Source: Calothrix sp. PCC 7716
GTDB lineage: Bacteria > Cyanobacteriota > Cyanobacteriia > Cyanobacteriales > Nostocaceae
DNA length: 64,000 bases
Reading direction: 5' to 3'
Assembly (NCBI RefSeq): GCF_019977735.1
Contig: NZ_AP025018.1
Coordinates: 6,638,580 to 6,702,579, forward strand
The notes below the pieces were generated by a model. That model saw nothing but the letters and a program-made list of their open reading frames with translations. It made no database searches and was not told the DNA's origin. This document shows, piece by piece, positions 7,031 to 15,406 of the stretch (its first letter is position 1; each line of letters opens with the position of its first letter). Made by a program: the position numbers and the translations under genes.

Positions 7031-8308
7031 TTAGAGTACTGTAAGCAAAGAGCATTTGGGTTCAGGAGCTTCCTCGTCGTAATGAAATTCAATAGTATCC
7101 AAAAATTTAACTTCTTGGTGGGTCAGTGAAGGAAGCTTGAGCAAGCTAAGAAGCCCAGTTGCAATCGGCTCAACATCAGAATATTTTTCCATCATTGAAA
7201 AAATCCTTTGGCGCCTTTGTGTTTCTGGGTCAGCAACAAGTTCTGCGCGAATATTTTTAGGTCGCAGGTGAACGACTTTGAGGCGCCATGTACTCATGTT
7301 CCTGAATCCAAATACTACGAACTCGTTCGTTATGTCGATGATACGACCACATAAACTACAATCAGGAACGCGCGCTTCTTCTGTAAACATATAAACGTCC
7401 CATTGTTTGTATATACGGAAAGGGTTACGCTCTCCACTGTTGACCCAAGCAATTGCTTCACCCACAGTATTTACGTCTCCTGACTCAAGAATACTGATTG
7501 CTTCTGAGTAGTTGGGATTGCGAACAAATTTATAAGCAGCATCGATGCTCCTGTTAAGTTCCTTCTCCAATGCGGCGGCTGCTACGAGTTTACCTTCCGA
7601 CTGTAATGTCAAAATCTGCTTGTAGACTTGTTTTGAGTTGGAATATGGTCCGGCGCCCATCGAAAGTTTCTTTGCTACAGTGTTCCGAACATCAACTTTC
7701 TGAATGTCTAAATCTGTCGGTTCTATTTCCGTCGAATCCGACGACAATAGAAATTTTCTTGCATAGTCAGCAATCGCGGCTTTATTTTTCTTAGCCAAAG
7801 GTTTAAGGTGACTCTCCCAGTGTTGCGCCTCAACCATCTTCTGGTAGTTGGTCTTACCATCGCGATTAAGGTTGAGTGATAACACCCAAGCTTCTTCCTC
7901 GATATCAGATGCACAATCAACATACTGTACTGGTACACTCGGACAACCGAGTTTGATTGCAATCGCGCGTCGGCATTTACCAGAGACTAGTAAATTATTT
8001 AGGGACGAAACAACAAGGGGAGTTAGAATAACCCCTCGTATGGAGATGTCTTCTTCTAACTCAGGTCGAGTTTCGTTCTCTCCATAGATTTCGATAAGTT
8101 TATGATGCACAACCAAACTGTTTGGATGAACATAAATAATATTGCTTCCTCTTGTGATATCAGACTTGGATGTTTGGAACACTGTAGGAGCTTTTGCGGC
8201 GCCTCTGTTGCACACGGTTAAATCTCCATCTGAGTAACGCCCATCAGTGTGATTGCAGTAGAAGTTTGCGGCGCCCTGGTAGTTTTGTGTTGCCTGAATT
8301 AAAGACAA
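7031..8308 (-). CDS. ParB-like nuclease-domain protein
   Basis: Up to 425 residues. Residues about 55-150 resemble a ParB/Srx N-terminal domain ('VHPNSLVVHHKLIEIYGE', 'SIRGVILTPLVVSS..NLLVSGKCRRAIAIKLGCPSVPVQYVD'), with the G-K-C-R-R-A-I segment at the GxxR position. The middle is helical and the C-terminus is the domain also found alone at 6469-6903. Such proteins act in plasmid partition or gene control; no ParA is nearby. The TTG at 8308 lies inside the csb remnant, so the first ~15 residues may be read from foreign DNA; a start further in is likely. A dispersed palindromic repeat (CGTCGAAT..GACG) is read in frame near 7720-7757, encoding 'LSSDSTEIEP'. Confidence 0.65.
   Translation of the reverse strand: MSLIQATQNYQGAANFYCNHTDGRYSDGDLTVCNRGAAKAPTVFQTSKSDITRGSNIIYVHPNSLVVHHKLIEIYGENETRPELEEDISIRGVILTPLVVSSLNNLLVSGKCRRAIAIKLGCPSVPVQYVDCASDIEEEAWVLSLNLNRDGKTNYQKMVEAQHWESHLKPLAKKNKAAIADYARKFLLSSDSTEIEPTDLDIQKVDVRNTVAKKLSMGAGPYSNSKQVYKQILTLQSEGKLVAAAALEKELNRSIDAAYKFVRNPNYSEAISILESGDVNTVGEAIAWVNSGERNPFRIYKQWDVYMFTEEARVPDCSLCGRIIDITNEFVVFGFRNMSTWRLKVVHLRPKNIRAELVADPETQRRQRIFSMMEKYSDVEPIATGLLSLLKLPSLTHQEVKFLDTIEFHYDEEAPEPKCSLLTVL
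7718..7762. repeat. CTATTTCCGTCGAA palindromic repeat inside a coding region
   Basis: The string CTATTTCCGTCGAAT then CCGACGACAATAG is one of four copies (others about 22204, 47727, 57632), the other three intergenic. Here it lies in the ParB-like gene without breaking the frame. Confidence 0.7.
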
Positions 8309-8409
8309 TTGTGAAAGCTTTACCAGATATGGTTAAGGCTGCTTATGGAGTGTTTGCAGACCCTGCCATAACAGAGGTTAATTATGTAGCAGAGGGTAAA
8401 AAGAAATGA
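8270..8409 (+). pseudogene. 3' remnant of the gene before csb2, probably csb1/cas7
   Basis: From the GGCGCC at 8270-8275 an open frame runs without a start codon to a TGA at 8407-8409 that overlaps the ATG of csb2 (ATGA). It encodes about 45 residues: 'SFVLPELKTIVKALPDMVKAAYG...' to 'GKKK'. The 4-bp overlap is the usual translational coupling inside a cas operon. In type I-G loci the gene before csb2 is csb1 (Cas7), so this is probably its C-terminal end; I infer that from gene order, not from a recognised motif. Everything upstream has been replaced by the opposite-strand ParB-like gene. Confidence 0.6.
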
Positions 8410-10043
8410 GTGTTGGAATTTCAATTCAATTTCTAACGGGTCGTTATCATGCAACTCCTTGGAACAACCAGGTGAACGAGGGAGTTGTAGAATTTCCACC
8501 TTCGCCTTGGCGAATTATGCGCGCGTTGGTTTCTAGCTACTACCGTCTACCACAGGCACCACCAAAAAGTGAGTTATGTAGTTTATTAGAGTCTTTGACA
8601 GAATGTTTACCTTGTTATGTGGCGCCTGAATATACTGAAGCACATACAAGACATTACATGCCTGTCATCAAAGAGGGTAAAACAACAACAACGAAAGTAA
8701 TTGATGCATTCTGCGCTTTAAAAGGAGGTGCATTGTCTTCTGATGGAATAGTACAAGTTGTTTGGCAAGATGCTACATTGAATGGGGAGCAACAATCTTT
8801 ACTAAGTAAGTTATGTAGTCAGGTGAGTTATATAGGGCGTGCAGAGTCATGGGTTGAAATGAAACTCATGGATAATGTAGCTAATTTAGAATTCAACGTT
8901 GTTCCATATAACTTGGAAGAAAACTCAGAGAAGCAGGAAACAACAAGGATTTTAACTCCCCTAACTACTTCTCAACTGGAAGGGTTTAACTTTGCGCTTT
9001 CAACTGTACCTCAATTAAAAAAAGGTAAAAGTAAGTTAAAAATACCTAGTAATATTTTAGAAGCGTTGGAATTGGATGTAGGTGATTTTCATAAGGATGG
9101 TTGGAGTGATGTTCCCGGCGCCCGTTGGGTTACATACGCATTATTAGGGACGAACAAAAAACTGCAACCTGTAACGCACGATTATAAGAATATAGGAAAG
9201 CCTAATTTTGCTCGGTTTGCTTTATCTTCAAAGGTGTTACCGAATATTACACAGGCATTATCTATTGGTGAACGCTTTCGCCAAGCATTAATGGCATTGA
9301 GTAAAGATGCCGATGGAGAAAGTGCAAGTGTGTTTTCTGGAAGGAAAAGTAATTCAGAATCCACAGAATCGAGTTTGCTAGAAGGGCAATCGCACGCTTG
9401 GTATTTGCCAGAAGTTAATCAACAAGGGAAAATTGACCATATAATTGTGTACGCAACGTCTGGTTTTGATTTTGAGCGTGCGGTTCCAACTCTGAAGAAA
9501 CTTGAAAAAATTTGGGGGAGTGAAGGATTTGATATACAGACAATATTAGTGTCTTTGGGAAGGGTTGATGAATATGTAGTTAGGGATGATAAACACTACC
9601 GTGCGATTGGTCTTAGTAAAAAATGGCGGAGCTTAACCCCTGTAGTATTACCTCGACACCCAAAGTGTTACAACAATGGTAGTAAAAAATATATTTCAGG
9701 TACAAGTAAACAGCTTGATGGATCGGAACACCAAGTACTTAAAATGCTGACACAGCTTAGTCATCTTAACTTACAGTACGAAGGTAACAATATTATTGAG
9801 TTATCTGAATGGTTATACTTACAAGACTCTGATCAAAATTGTTTAGTAAAGGTTAGGGTGTGTAACAATGGTGCCACTAATATTGATTGGCGAGCTTTCA
9901 CAAGGCGCCGTAATCATGGTGAAGGAAAAAAATTCTCAGATAGGGGGTATTGGTTTGATATAGAATTTGCTCAAGCGGTAAAGGGACCAATTGCGCTTGG
10001 ATATGCAGCCCATTTTGGATTAGGCGCCTTTGTACCAATCTAA
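8406..10043 (+). CDS. csb2: Type I-G (I-U) CRISPR protein Csb2 (Cas5-Cas6 fusion)
   Basis: 545 residues. The N-terminus 'ISIQFLTGRYHATPWNNQVNEG' and 'VEFPPSPWRIMRALVSS' is the characteristic start of the GSU0054/Csb2 family, in which a Cas5-like domain is fused to a Cas6-like one. The last 50 residues carry the Cas6-type glycine-rich segment 'GPIALGYAAHFGLGAFVP'. In the family, the protein processes precursor crRNA and caps the 5' end of the type I-G Cascade. Length fits the family, and no stop or frameshift is seen. cas3, cas8, cas7, cas1 and cas2 are absent from this window, so it is an orphan with the decayed array starting 160 bp downstream. It may be inactive, or serve arrays elsewhere in the cell. 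Confidence 0.88.
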   Translation: MSVGISIQFLTGRYHATPWNNQVNEGVVEFPPSPWRIMRALVSSYYRLPQAPPKSELCSLLESLTECLPCYVAPEYTEAHTRHYMPVIKEGKTTTTKVIDAFCALKGGALSSDGIVQVVWQDATLNGEQQSLLSKLCSQVSYIGRAESWVEMKLMDNVANLEFNVVPYNLEENSEKQETTRILTPLTTSQLEGFNFALSTVPQLKKGKSKLKIPSNILEALELDVGDFHKDGWSDVPGARWVTYALLGTNKKLQPVTHDYKNIGKPNFARFALSSKVLPNITQALSIGERFRQALMALSKDADGESASVFSGRKSNSESTESSLLEGQSHAWYLPEVNQQGKIDHIIVYATSGFDFERAVPTLKKLEKIWGSEGFDIQTILVSLGRVDEYVVRDDKHYRAIGLSKKWRSLTPVVLPRHPKCYNNGSKKYISGTSKQLDGSEHQVLKMLTQLSHLNLQYEGNNIIELSEWLYLQDSDQNCLVKVRVCNNGATNIDWRAFTRRRNHGEGKKFSDRGYWFDIEFAQAVKGPIALGYAAHFGLGAFVPI

Positions 10044-10205
10044 ATTAAATTTTCCCTTTTCTTATGGTACAGATATTTATTGTAGTGTATAATAATCGTA
10101 GGTGTTTTACATTTTTAAATTTGCACTTATGAAATTCTACATAACTTGTGTGTAGCCATTTTGAAGAGCAGAAAGCTTATGCTGTATACATTAAAAATGT
10201 AAGCC

Positions 10206-10525
10206 TTTTCCACGCTTTTATGTGTGGCTCTTTTGTAGAGCAAGCCAGATGCTCCCCGCAACAAGTACAACTGGGTTTCTCCACGCTTTTATGTGTGGCT
10301 CCTTTGTAGGACTGATGTCTTGTTCAGCTACTTCATTGCAATGTTTTTCCACGCTTTTATGTGTGGCTCCTTTGTAGCACGCGCGTGTTGGGTCGTAGCG
10401 CCATTTTAGACGTTTCTCCACACTTTTATGTGTGGCTCCTTTGTCGCACGAGAATAAGAAGATTAAATATGAACACCCGTTCGATGTGTTTTTCCACGAT
10501 TTTATGTGTGGTGTGGCTCTTTTAA
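10206..10525. CRISPR. Small decayed CRISPR array, five repeats
   Basis: Repeats of 35 bp start near 10206, 10275, 10343, 10412 and 10488; the core is CCACGCTTTTATGTGTGG, an inverted repeat (CCACRC / GTGTGG) able to form the usual crRNA hairpin, followed by CTCCTTTGTAG. Four unique spacers: 10239-10274 (36), 10310-10342 (33), 10378-10411 (34) and 10447-10487 (41). Repeat 1 and repeat 5 are diverged; repeat 5 has a GTGTGG duplication. More worn copies appear on both sides: about 10147-10170 and about 10622-10648 (TTTTTACGCTTTTATGTAGG), with a gap of two unit lengths after repeat 5. The array follows csb2, consistent with type I-G. Orientation cannot be set. Confidence 0.85.
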
Positions 10526-10869
10526 AAGCTTATGTGCCAATACTTATGCTCGGCGTGCATATCCAAAGCTTTTTAATTCATTTGTACATTAAGTAACAGC
10601 AGTAATCCTATTTATAGGCTTGCTGCTTTTTACGCTTTTATGTAGGTGCCGAAGACAGTTAAAGCTTTTAAAATATTCTCTTCTCCTTGAATAAAACAGT
10701 ATTCAAGGTGTCTTATTAAAAAATAAGTGCTACGGATTAAAGAAGGCGCCTGTTATGTTTTGATTCACGGCGCCAAGTATATTTTATAATCTGAGCGTAT
10801 AAAAATATTTGATACTAATTTTAGGAGATAATGCGAGTTGTTGGTGATATGCGAATGGGGAATTTTGAT
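10526..10869. other. Region after the array, decayed repeats and spacer DNA
   Basis: Carries a worn CRISPR repeat at about 10622-10648, then two GGCGCC sites and AT-rich DNA leading to the next gene. No open frame is convincing. Confidence 0.5.
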
Positions 10870-11466
10870 ATGAGAAGTTTTCGTTTCATCCTAGTTATTA
10901 CAAGTTTAGGGGTTTTAAATACTGGTGTACCATTTTTCTCTAATCAACCAGTCTTGGCACACAATAAAAATATTTTAAAGAAGCAAAATTCAATAACAGT
11001 TGTACAGAAGTGTGGAAATACGGAAGCGGTTAAACCCAGTAAAACAAGTAAAACAGTAAGATTCCCCAAATTTGGTATTAAAGTTAAAATTCCTTCTAAC
11101 TATAAAACGTTTCCTCGTAAAGACGGTTCTATAAGCATTCTTGACCCAGGCTCGTATGAAGCAGTCAGATGTCAGGCGCCTCATGGGCTTTATTCATTTA
11201 ACATTAAACTATTACCTAATCCTAAAAACTTATCTCTACAAGCATTTGCCAAATCTAGTTATAAAGGTCAACTTAAAAAGGTATATGACTATAATCAAAA
11301 TAATATACAGGCACTGCTCATAGAATCACAAAGTGGTTATAGTGCTTATGGTATTTTTAAGGTGCCTAGTATTAAAGGTATAATAGAAATGAATGCTGGT
11401 TGTGATTGTGATGTTAACAGAACAGATGTTATTGACTACCTCAAAGTCACAGAGTTTATTAGATAA
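10870..11466 (+). CDS. Secreted hypothetical protein
   Basis: 198 residues from the ATG at 10870, chosen because GGGGA lies eight bases before it and because the same context (GGAGGATTTTGAC-ATG) precedes a related signal peptide at 31170. Residues 1-30 are a Sec signal peptide ('MRSFRFILVITSLGVL...QPVLA'). The mature part holds four cysteines, two of them as 'GCDCD' near the C-terminus, and a central beta-rich region ('FPKFGIKVKIPSNYKTF...GSISILDPGSYEAVRCQ'). Exported to the periplasm or outside; function not recognised. Upstream ATG at 10831 would place basic residues before the signal and is less likely. Confidence 0.65.
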   Translation: MRSFRFILVITSLGVLNTGVPFFSNQPVLAHNKNILKKQNSITVVQKCGNTEAVKPSKTSKTVRFPKFGIKVKIPSNYKTFPRKDGSISILDPGSYEAVRCQAPHGLYSFNIKLLPNPKNLSLQAFAKSSYKGQLKKVYDYNQNNIQALLIESQSGYSAYGIFKVPSIKGIIEMNAGCDCDVNRTDVIDYLKVTEFIR

Positions 11467-11578
11467 AAACTAATTATAAGTAAATTATTGATTTAAACAG
11501 GCGCCAATGCGATAGTTTGTACTTAGCTTAGGCGCCTAAAATTAAAGTAGAGAGCGCCTAAAGTTTGCTAAAATTTTA

Positions 11579-12476
11579 TTATATTGTTATTTGATGCTTT
11601 TGGGTTAAACACATCGCCATGCCTTTTTCGTAGTGTGCCGCTTCATTGATAAAAGTTGGATAAACAATAGATTCTCCTTTATAAGGAATTGTTTCACCAT
11701 TCAACGTCAATAACATTGGGTCATTAGGATGTAAAGCCTGATAATCTTTGAATTCAAGTTGAGGATGAACCATCGCCTGAATTTCTCCGTGTTCATTTCT
11801 TGGAAAATAAACTGCTTCGATATATTTGTAGAGAATAAGTGTATTTTGTTTAGATGGAATTTCTCCAGTGTTATACTTTTCCAAATAATCTAAAATTGCG
11901 TAAACTAGGGCTTCAGTTTTTAGAAAAATGTCAGCATTCAATACACCTTGAGCAACGGCGCCTACTTCAACACAAAGACTCGATTGAGCAAGCGCGCGCA
12001 GTGGAAGAAGATTTGGACTCGGATATAAGTCTCCAAAACTATAAACTTTGATTTCAGAATTTATAGAACTGAGGTAGGCAGCGAGTTGTAAACTGAATAA
12101 ATCATCATTGTCCACAATCAGTGTCAAGCCCATGTTGGTTGTTGTACTATGTATATCAAAAATGAAATCAATTGGGTTTTCACTATTGAGTCCAAACATT
12201 TGGTCAATTTATGAAGGCTCGTAGATTCTCGTAACCAGAAAGTGTTGTATTCTGTAAATCAAGGCGAGAAAAGCAATGATTGAGGTCTCTATCTATGTAT
12301 CGTCTTACTTCTGTAAATGCTCTCTTGTTAGCAAACAATGTTAGTGTTTTAAAACTTTCGCGATGAACTAGCTCAGGATTCTGTTGGAACTTTTTAATCA
12401 AATATGCTCCTGTAAACTCGTTTCCATGAGTTCCACCTACAATCAACACTCGATTCAGCTTGCTGTTACTCTTCAT
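11579..12476 (-). pseudogene. Aspartoacylase-type gene broken by a frameshift
   Basis: Two adjoining frames together make one AspA/AstE-family zinc carboxypeptidase. The upstream part (12476-12204) holds 'VGGTHGNEFTG', the H-x2-E zinc ligands, and 'RDLNHCF'; the downstream part (12199-11579) holds 'FDIHSTTTNMGLTL', the second zinc-ligand His, and 'CVEVGAVAQG', with the catalytic Glu. The first frame stops with '...LRAFIN*' at 12204; restoring a single base would give '...IDQMFG', the usual continuation. The family hydrolyses N-acyl-aspartate. All catalytic residues survive, so this is either a recent inactivation or a sequencing error at about 12204-12212. It stands alone between noncoding stretches. 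Confidence 0.8.
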
Positions 12477-12767
12477 TATTGCTTCTCTAATTGGAAGTAG
12501 GTCTGTTAATAAATATATTTTGTACTAAGGAGAGAGGCGCCGATTTATTTACTATTTTATACGCAATCTATTGGGTCAGCGCTTCTGTGACTTAAATAAA
12601 AGCTCTCTGCACCGTTGCTCTTTAACGACAGTAGACATTGACAAGAGCGCACTTGAGTCAAATCGTTGCTTTTATATGCCCATTTGCTCTACATTTAAGG
12701 ATATACATGGCGCCTGCGATTACATCAATTATTACGGCGCCTGTTTTTATAAATAATAAACAAACTC

Positions 12768-13409
12768 ATGATTAATATAAATCAACCTGGGAAATACGAT
12801 GCGGTCATAGGAAATAAGGAAATTAATACAGGCGCCGCAGTATATGGAGGAATTGAAGGAGTTAAGCGACGTTTAGCGGCGCCACAAGCTGAGTATCGAA
12901 TTGCTGCTTTAACTCAAGCTCTTAAGTATGGGCATGAAGGATTAAGCCTTGTTATGCAAGCTTTAGATGATTCTGATGTATTAATTAGAACTCAAGCTTA
13001 TCAGATTTTGAAGAATATTAAGGCGCCTGTCATCAAAGCAAAATTAGATGAGTTTCATAAAAAATATTATTTAGTCCGTTTCGACGGTGCATATCAGTCT
13101 CTAGAAAAGAGTTATTACCATTATATAAAATTCTACCCTGACTACACTGTTATTGAAGTAAGTACATCTGATACTCCAGAACAATTATCAACTTGGTTTG
13201 AAAAAGATTATGAAGGTTGTTATCATGGTCATTATATAGTAAATAATCAAACTAAAATTATCAATTTTTCGTCACATTCTACTTATGGAACAGTAGACTA
13301 TGTAGGAGAAATTAATGCGGAAAAAGATATTGTTGTTATTGAATCGTATAGTCATATAAACTCTTATTACGCGCTTCAAGAATATCAATTTATAGAGCTA
13401 TCATTATAA
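12768..13409 (+). CDS. HEAT-repeat protein, cyanobacterial type (copy A)
   Basis: 213 residues; 'INQPGKYDAVIGN', 'GAAVYGGIEGVKRRLAAPQAEYRIAALTQALKYGHEGLSLVMQALDD', then helical HEAT units to about residue 100, and an unrecognised beta-rich C-terminal half. The opening block is a common N-terminus in cyanobacterial HEAT proteins. The protein is a paralogue of the one at 17042-17683, and a broken third copy starts at 13457. HEAT units usually bind other proteins or, in phycobilin lyase relatives, pigments; nothing here shows which. GGCGCC sites occur in both copies at the same codons ('TGAAV'), so they predate duplication. Confidence 0.75.
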   Translation: MININQPGKYDAVIGNKEINTGAAVYGGIEGVKRRLAAPQAEYRIAALTQALKYGHEGLSLVMQALDDSDVLIRTQAYQILKNIKAPVIKAKLDEFHKKYYLVRFDGAYQSLEKSYYHYIKFYPDYTVIEVSTSDTPEQLSTWFEKDYEGCYHGHYIVNNQTKIINFSSHSTYGTVDYVGEINAEKDIVVIESYSHINSYYALQEYQFIELSL

Positions 13410-13456
13410 TAGATGCCGCTTGCTAATTGCTGTAAAAAATAATCACTCTTTTTAGG

Positions 13457-13545
13457 ATGTCAGATAATATAAATCAACCTGGAGAACATGATGCTGTTCT
13501 AGGGACATAAAGAAGTTAATACAGGCGCCGCAGTTCGTTTGAGGA
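13457..13545 (+). pseudogene. HEAT-repeat protein fragment (copy B)
   Basis: ATG at 13457 opens 'MSDNINQPGEHDAVLG' then hits a stop; a one-base shift resumes 'KEVNTGAAV' at the same GGCGCC as in copies A and C. Homology is lost after about 13545. It lies 47 bp after copy A, so a tandem pair once existed. Confidence 0.8.
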
Positions 13546-13714
13546 ATCCAGGGAGATAAACCTTTGTAATGAAACTTTCTTCACTGCACAAGGCGCCGGG
13601 TGGGCTGGTGGCGATACAGGTGGTTGGTTTGGAATTTAATTCGTGCATTGCATAAAAGAAGGGCGCGAGTTGTGTGAAGAGCGTAGTGCTAATACTTTGG
13701 TCCTAATTTTAATT

Positions 13715-13850
13715 GCCACTCCAAACCGCAACACATAGTAGTGCAGCAAATTGCTCGGTGCCTTACCAGTATGCTTTTGAAGTCCATCATACAATCATGC
13801 TTGAGTACATTTGTAGGCGCCCGATGATTCTACTTATTTTACTAGGAGCT
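13715..13850. repeat. Duplicated promoter-proximal segment
   Basis: This ~135-bp stretch matches 16855-16990, the region before HEAT copy C: both contain 'CAACACA.AGTAGTGCA', 'TTCAAAAGTCCATC'-like text, 'GAGTRCATTTG.AGGCGCC' and 'ACTTATTT.CTAGGAGC'. It is evidence for block duplication together with the HEAT genes. Confidence 0.7.
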
Positions 13851-13889
13851 AGTCAATTACCCATATTAAAGATAATTTTAGTCATACCC

Positions 13890-14906
13890 TTAATTATATT
13901 TAACTGTTAACCCTGCCCATGAAAAACCAGCAGCGCTACTAGCTAAAACTACGATATAACCTGGTTTTATTCTTTTATTTTCTAGACTTTTTGCTAAACC
14001 AAATAAATTATCTACTGCACCGAGATGACCGTATTCAAATAAAGATATAAATGTTTGCTCGTCTTTTAATCCAAGAGTCTCTAAAATTTGTTTTGATATG
14101 CTTTTTTTAACCTGATTTGTTAATAAAAAATCTATATCATTTATGGAATAACCACTTTTTTGCAAAGACTTTTGAATTACTTTTTCGTAATTTATCAAGT
14201 ACATTTCTGATAAAACTTTATCTAAGTCTTTAGGATTGGAGACTTTTAAATAATTGAGTTCGCTGTCTCGTTCGTTGCAATTTATAGGAAACTTTGTCCC
14301 TGCTAGCGGTACTTTCAGATAATCGGACAGATTTCCATTAGTCATACCATGATAACAGAGGATTTTGTTACTTTTTTCTCCTTTTTTGATAATTGCTGCT
14401 GCTGCACCATCACCCATAATAAATGTTGATAAACAATCTGCATCTGCGTAATTCAATAGCATTGATAATTTATCACTACAGATGACTAAGGCATAAGTTA
14501 ATTCATCGTCAGCTAATAACATATTTCGACAAATATGTATACCTAAATTACCACTATTACAAAAATTTTTAATTTCAAAAGCAAACGCATTTTCGGCGCC
14601 GATATTATCTTGAACTTTGGCGGCAGGAGACCAAAATCTGTAGTCATAGTCTCCAGCAGCACAATAAGCAATTAAATCAATTTGTTTGGGCGTAATTCCT
14701 GCTTGTTCTATTGCTGCTAATGCGGCTTTTGTGCCCATTTCACTCGGATGCTCGTTTGTGTCTGCGATTGGTTTCTTGTTTATACCAATTTTTTCGGTGA
14801 AGACAAATTCTGGTAGATTGGCAAGTTTTGCCATTTCCTTGCTGGTCAATCTTCCTTCAGGAATATAGTAACCAATAGATGTGATACCAATTGTTTCTTC
14901 TAACAT
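13890..14906 (-). CDS. 3-oxoacyl-ACP synthase III-like (FabH-like) condensing enzyme
   Basis: 338 residues with a thiolase fold of the KAS-III type: 'SIGYYIPEGRLTSKEMA' at the start, the nucleophile Cys in 'KNFCNSGNLGIHIC' (near 113) and 'GDGAAAAII'. At the place of the FabH 'HQAN' motif it reads 'NQVK', and where FabH has 'GNTSAAS' it reads 'GHLGAVDN', so the catalytic His and Asn positions appear exchanged, as in some specialised KAS-III relatives. This points to secondary metabolism rather than housekeeping fatty-acid synthesis. No acyl carrier gene is adjacent. The start ATG at 14906 has no clear ribosome site. The next complete gene, a glycosyltransferase, is divergent. Confidence 0.75.
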   Translation of the reverse strand: MLEETIGITSIGYYIPEGRLTSKEMAKLANLPEFVFTEKIGINKKPIADTNEHPSEMGTKAALAAIEQAGITPKQIDLIAYCAAGDYDYRFWSPAAKVQDNIGAENAFAFEIKNFCNSGNLGIHICRNMLLADDELTYALVICSDKLSMLLNYADADCLSTFIMGDGAAAAIIKKGEKSNKILCYHGMTNGNLSDYLKVPLAGTKFPINCNERDSELNYLKVSNPKDLDKVLSEMYLINYEKVIQKSLQKSGYSINDIDFLLTNQVKKSISKQILETLGLKDEQTFISLFEYGHLGAVDNLFGLAKSLENKRIKPGYIVVLASSAAGFSWAGLTVKYN

Positions 14907-14944
14907 AATTACACAAGGGAGTTATTAATTAGGGTTTCTTCCTT

Positions 14945-15085
14945 ATTCCCCACGGTTGGGATAACTTCAAATGACAAAATAGGACTGGAACTGACACCAC
15001 TCACTTTAGTACTGGGGACGCTGTTCTAAGAACGCGCGGATAATCAAAAAGAGCGTAATTGTTCAGGACTTATATATAGTAAACC
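14945..15085 (-). pseudogene. Fragment of a second recQ-type gene with internal deletion
   Basis: DNA here matches two separate parts of the large helicase gene at 37744-42750. About 14950-15012 (including CGGTTGGGATAACTTCAAAT) aligns without gaps to about 41313-41373, and from AGTACTGGGGACGCTGTTCT (15009 onward) it jumps to about 41575-41650. The join lies at AGTAC, present at both ends of the missing ~205 bp. Not translatable as a whole. So the replicon once held another copy of this helicase. Confidence 0.75.
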
Positions 15086-15406
15086 TTTGAAGACCTCTTT
15101 GAACCAGCGCCTTTTTGGAGCAATAAAAAGTGAATATAAAATAAATATGGCGCCACATGAACGACACGCGCATCTTTAAAAAACAGCGGTATTACGCATC
15201 TCCAAGGTAGGTTCATGAACAAACGTCTTTGAACGTAGCGCGGCTGGTCAACTAAATTTAAAGTTTTAAGCTAGAAGCGAGTGTGTCTTTAGACCTGAGT
15301 CGTTGACTAACTGCATAATCTATAGTGGATCACACCCATTACACTTTAAGGCATCAGAACAATAAGTCCGTGTGGAAGAAATACAAGTACAGGAAACAAC
15401 CTTATT

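Noticed and set aside
10218-10421. 67-codon minus-strand frame
   Set aside because: It is a translation of the CRISPR repeats and spacers.
13560-13639. Gly-rich frame 'GAGWAGGDTGGWFGI' resembling a bacteriocin tail
   Set aside because: No start codon in frame and no processing or export gene nearby; probably chance translation around GGCGCC.
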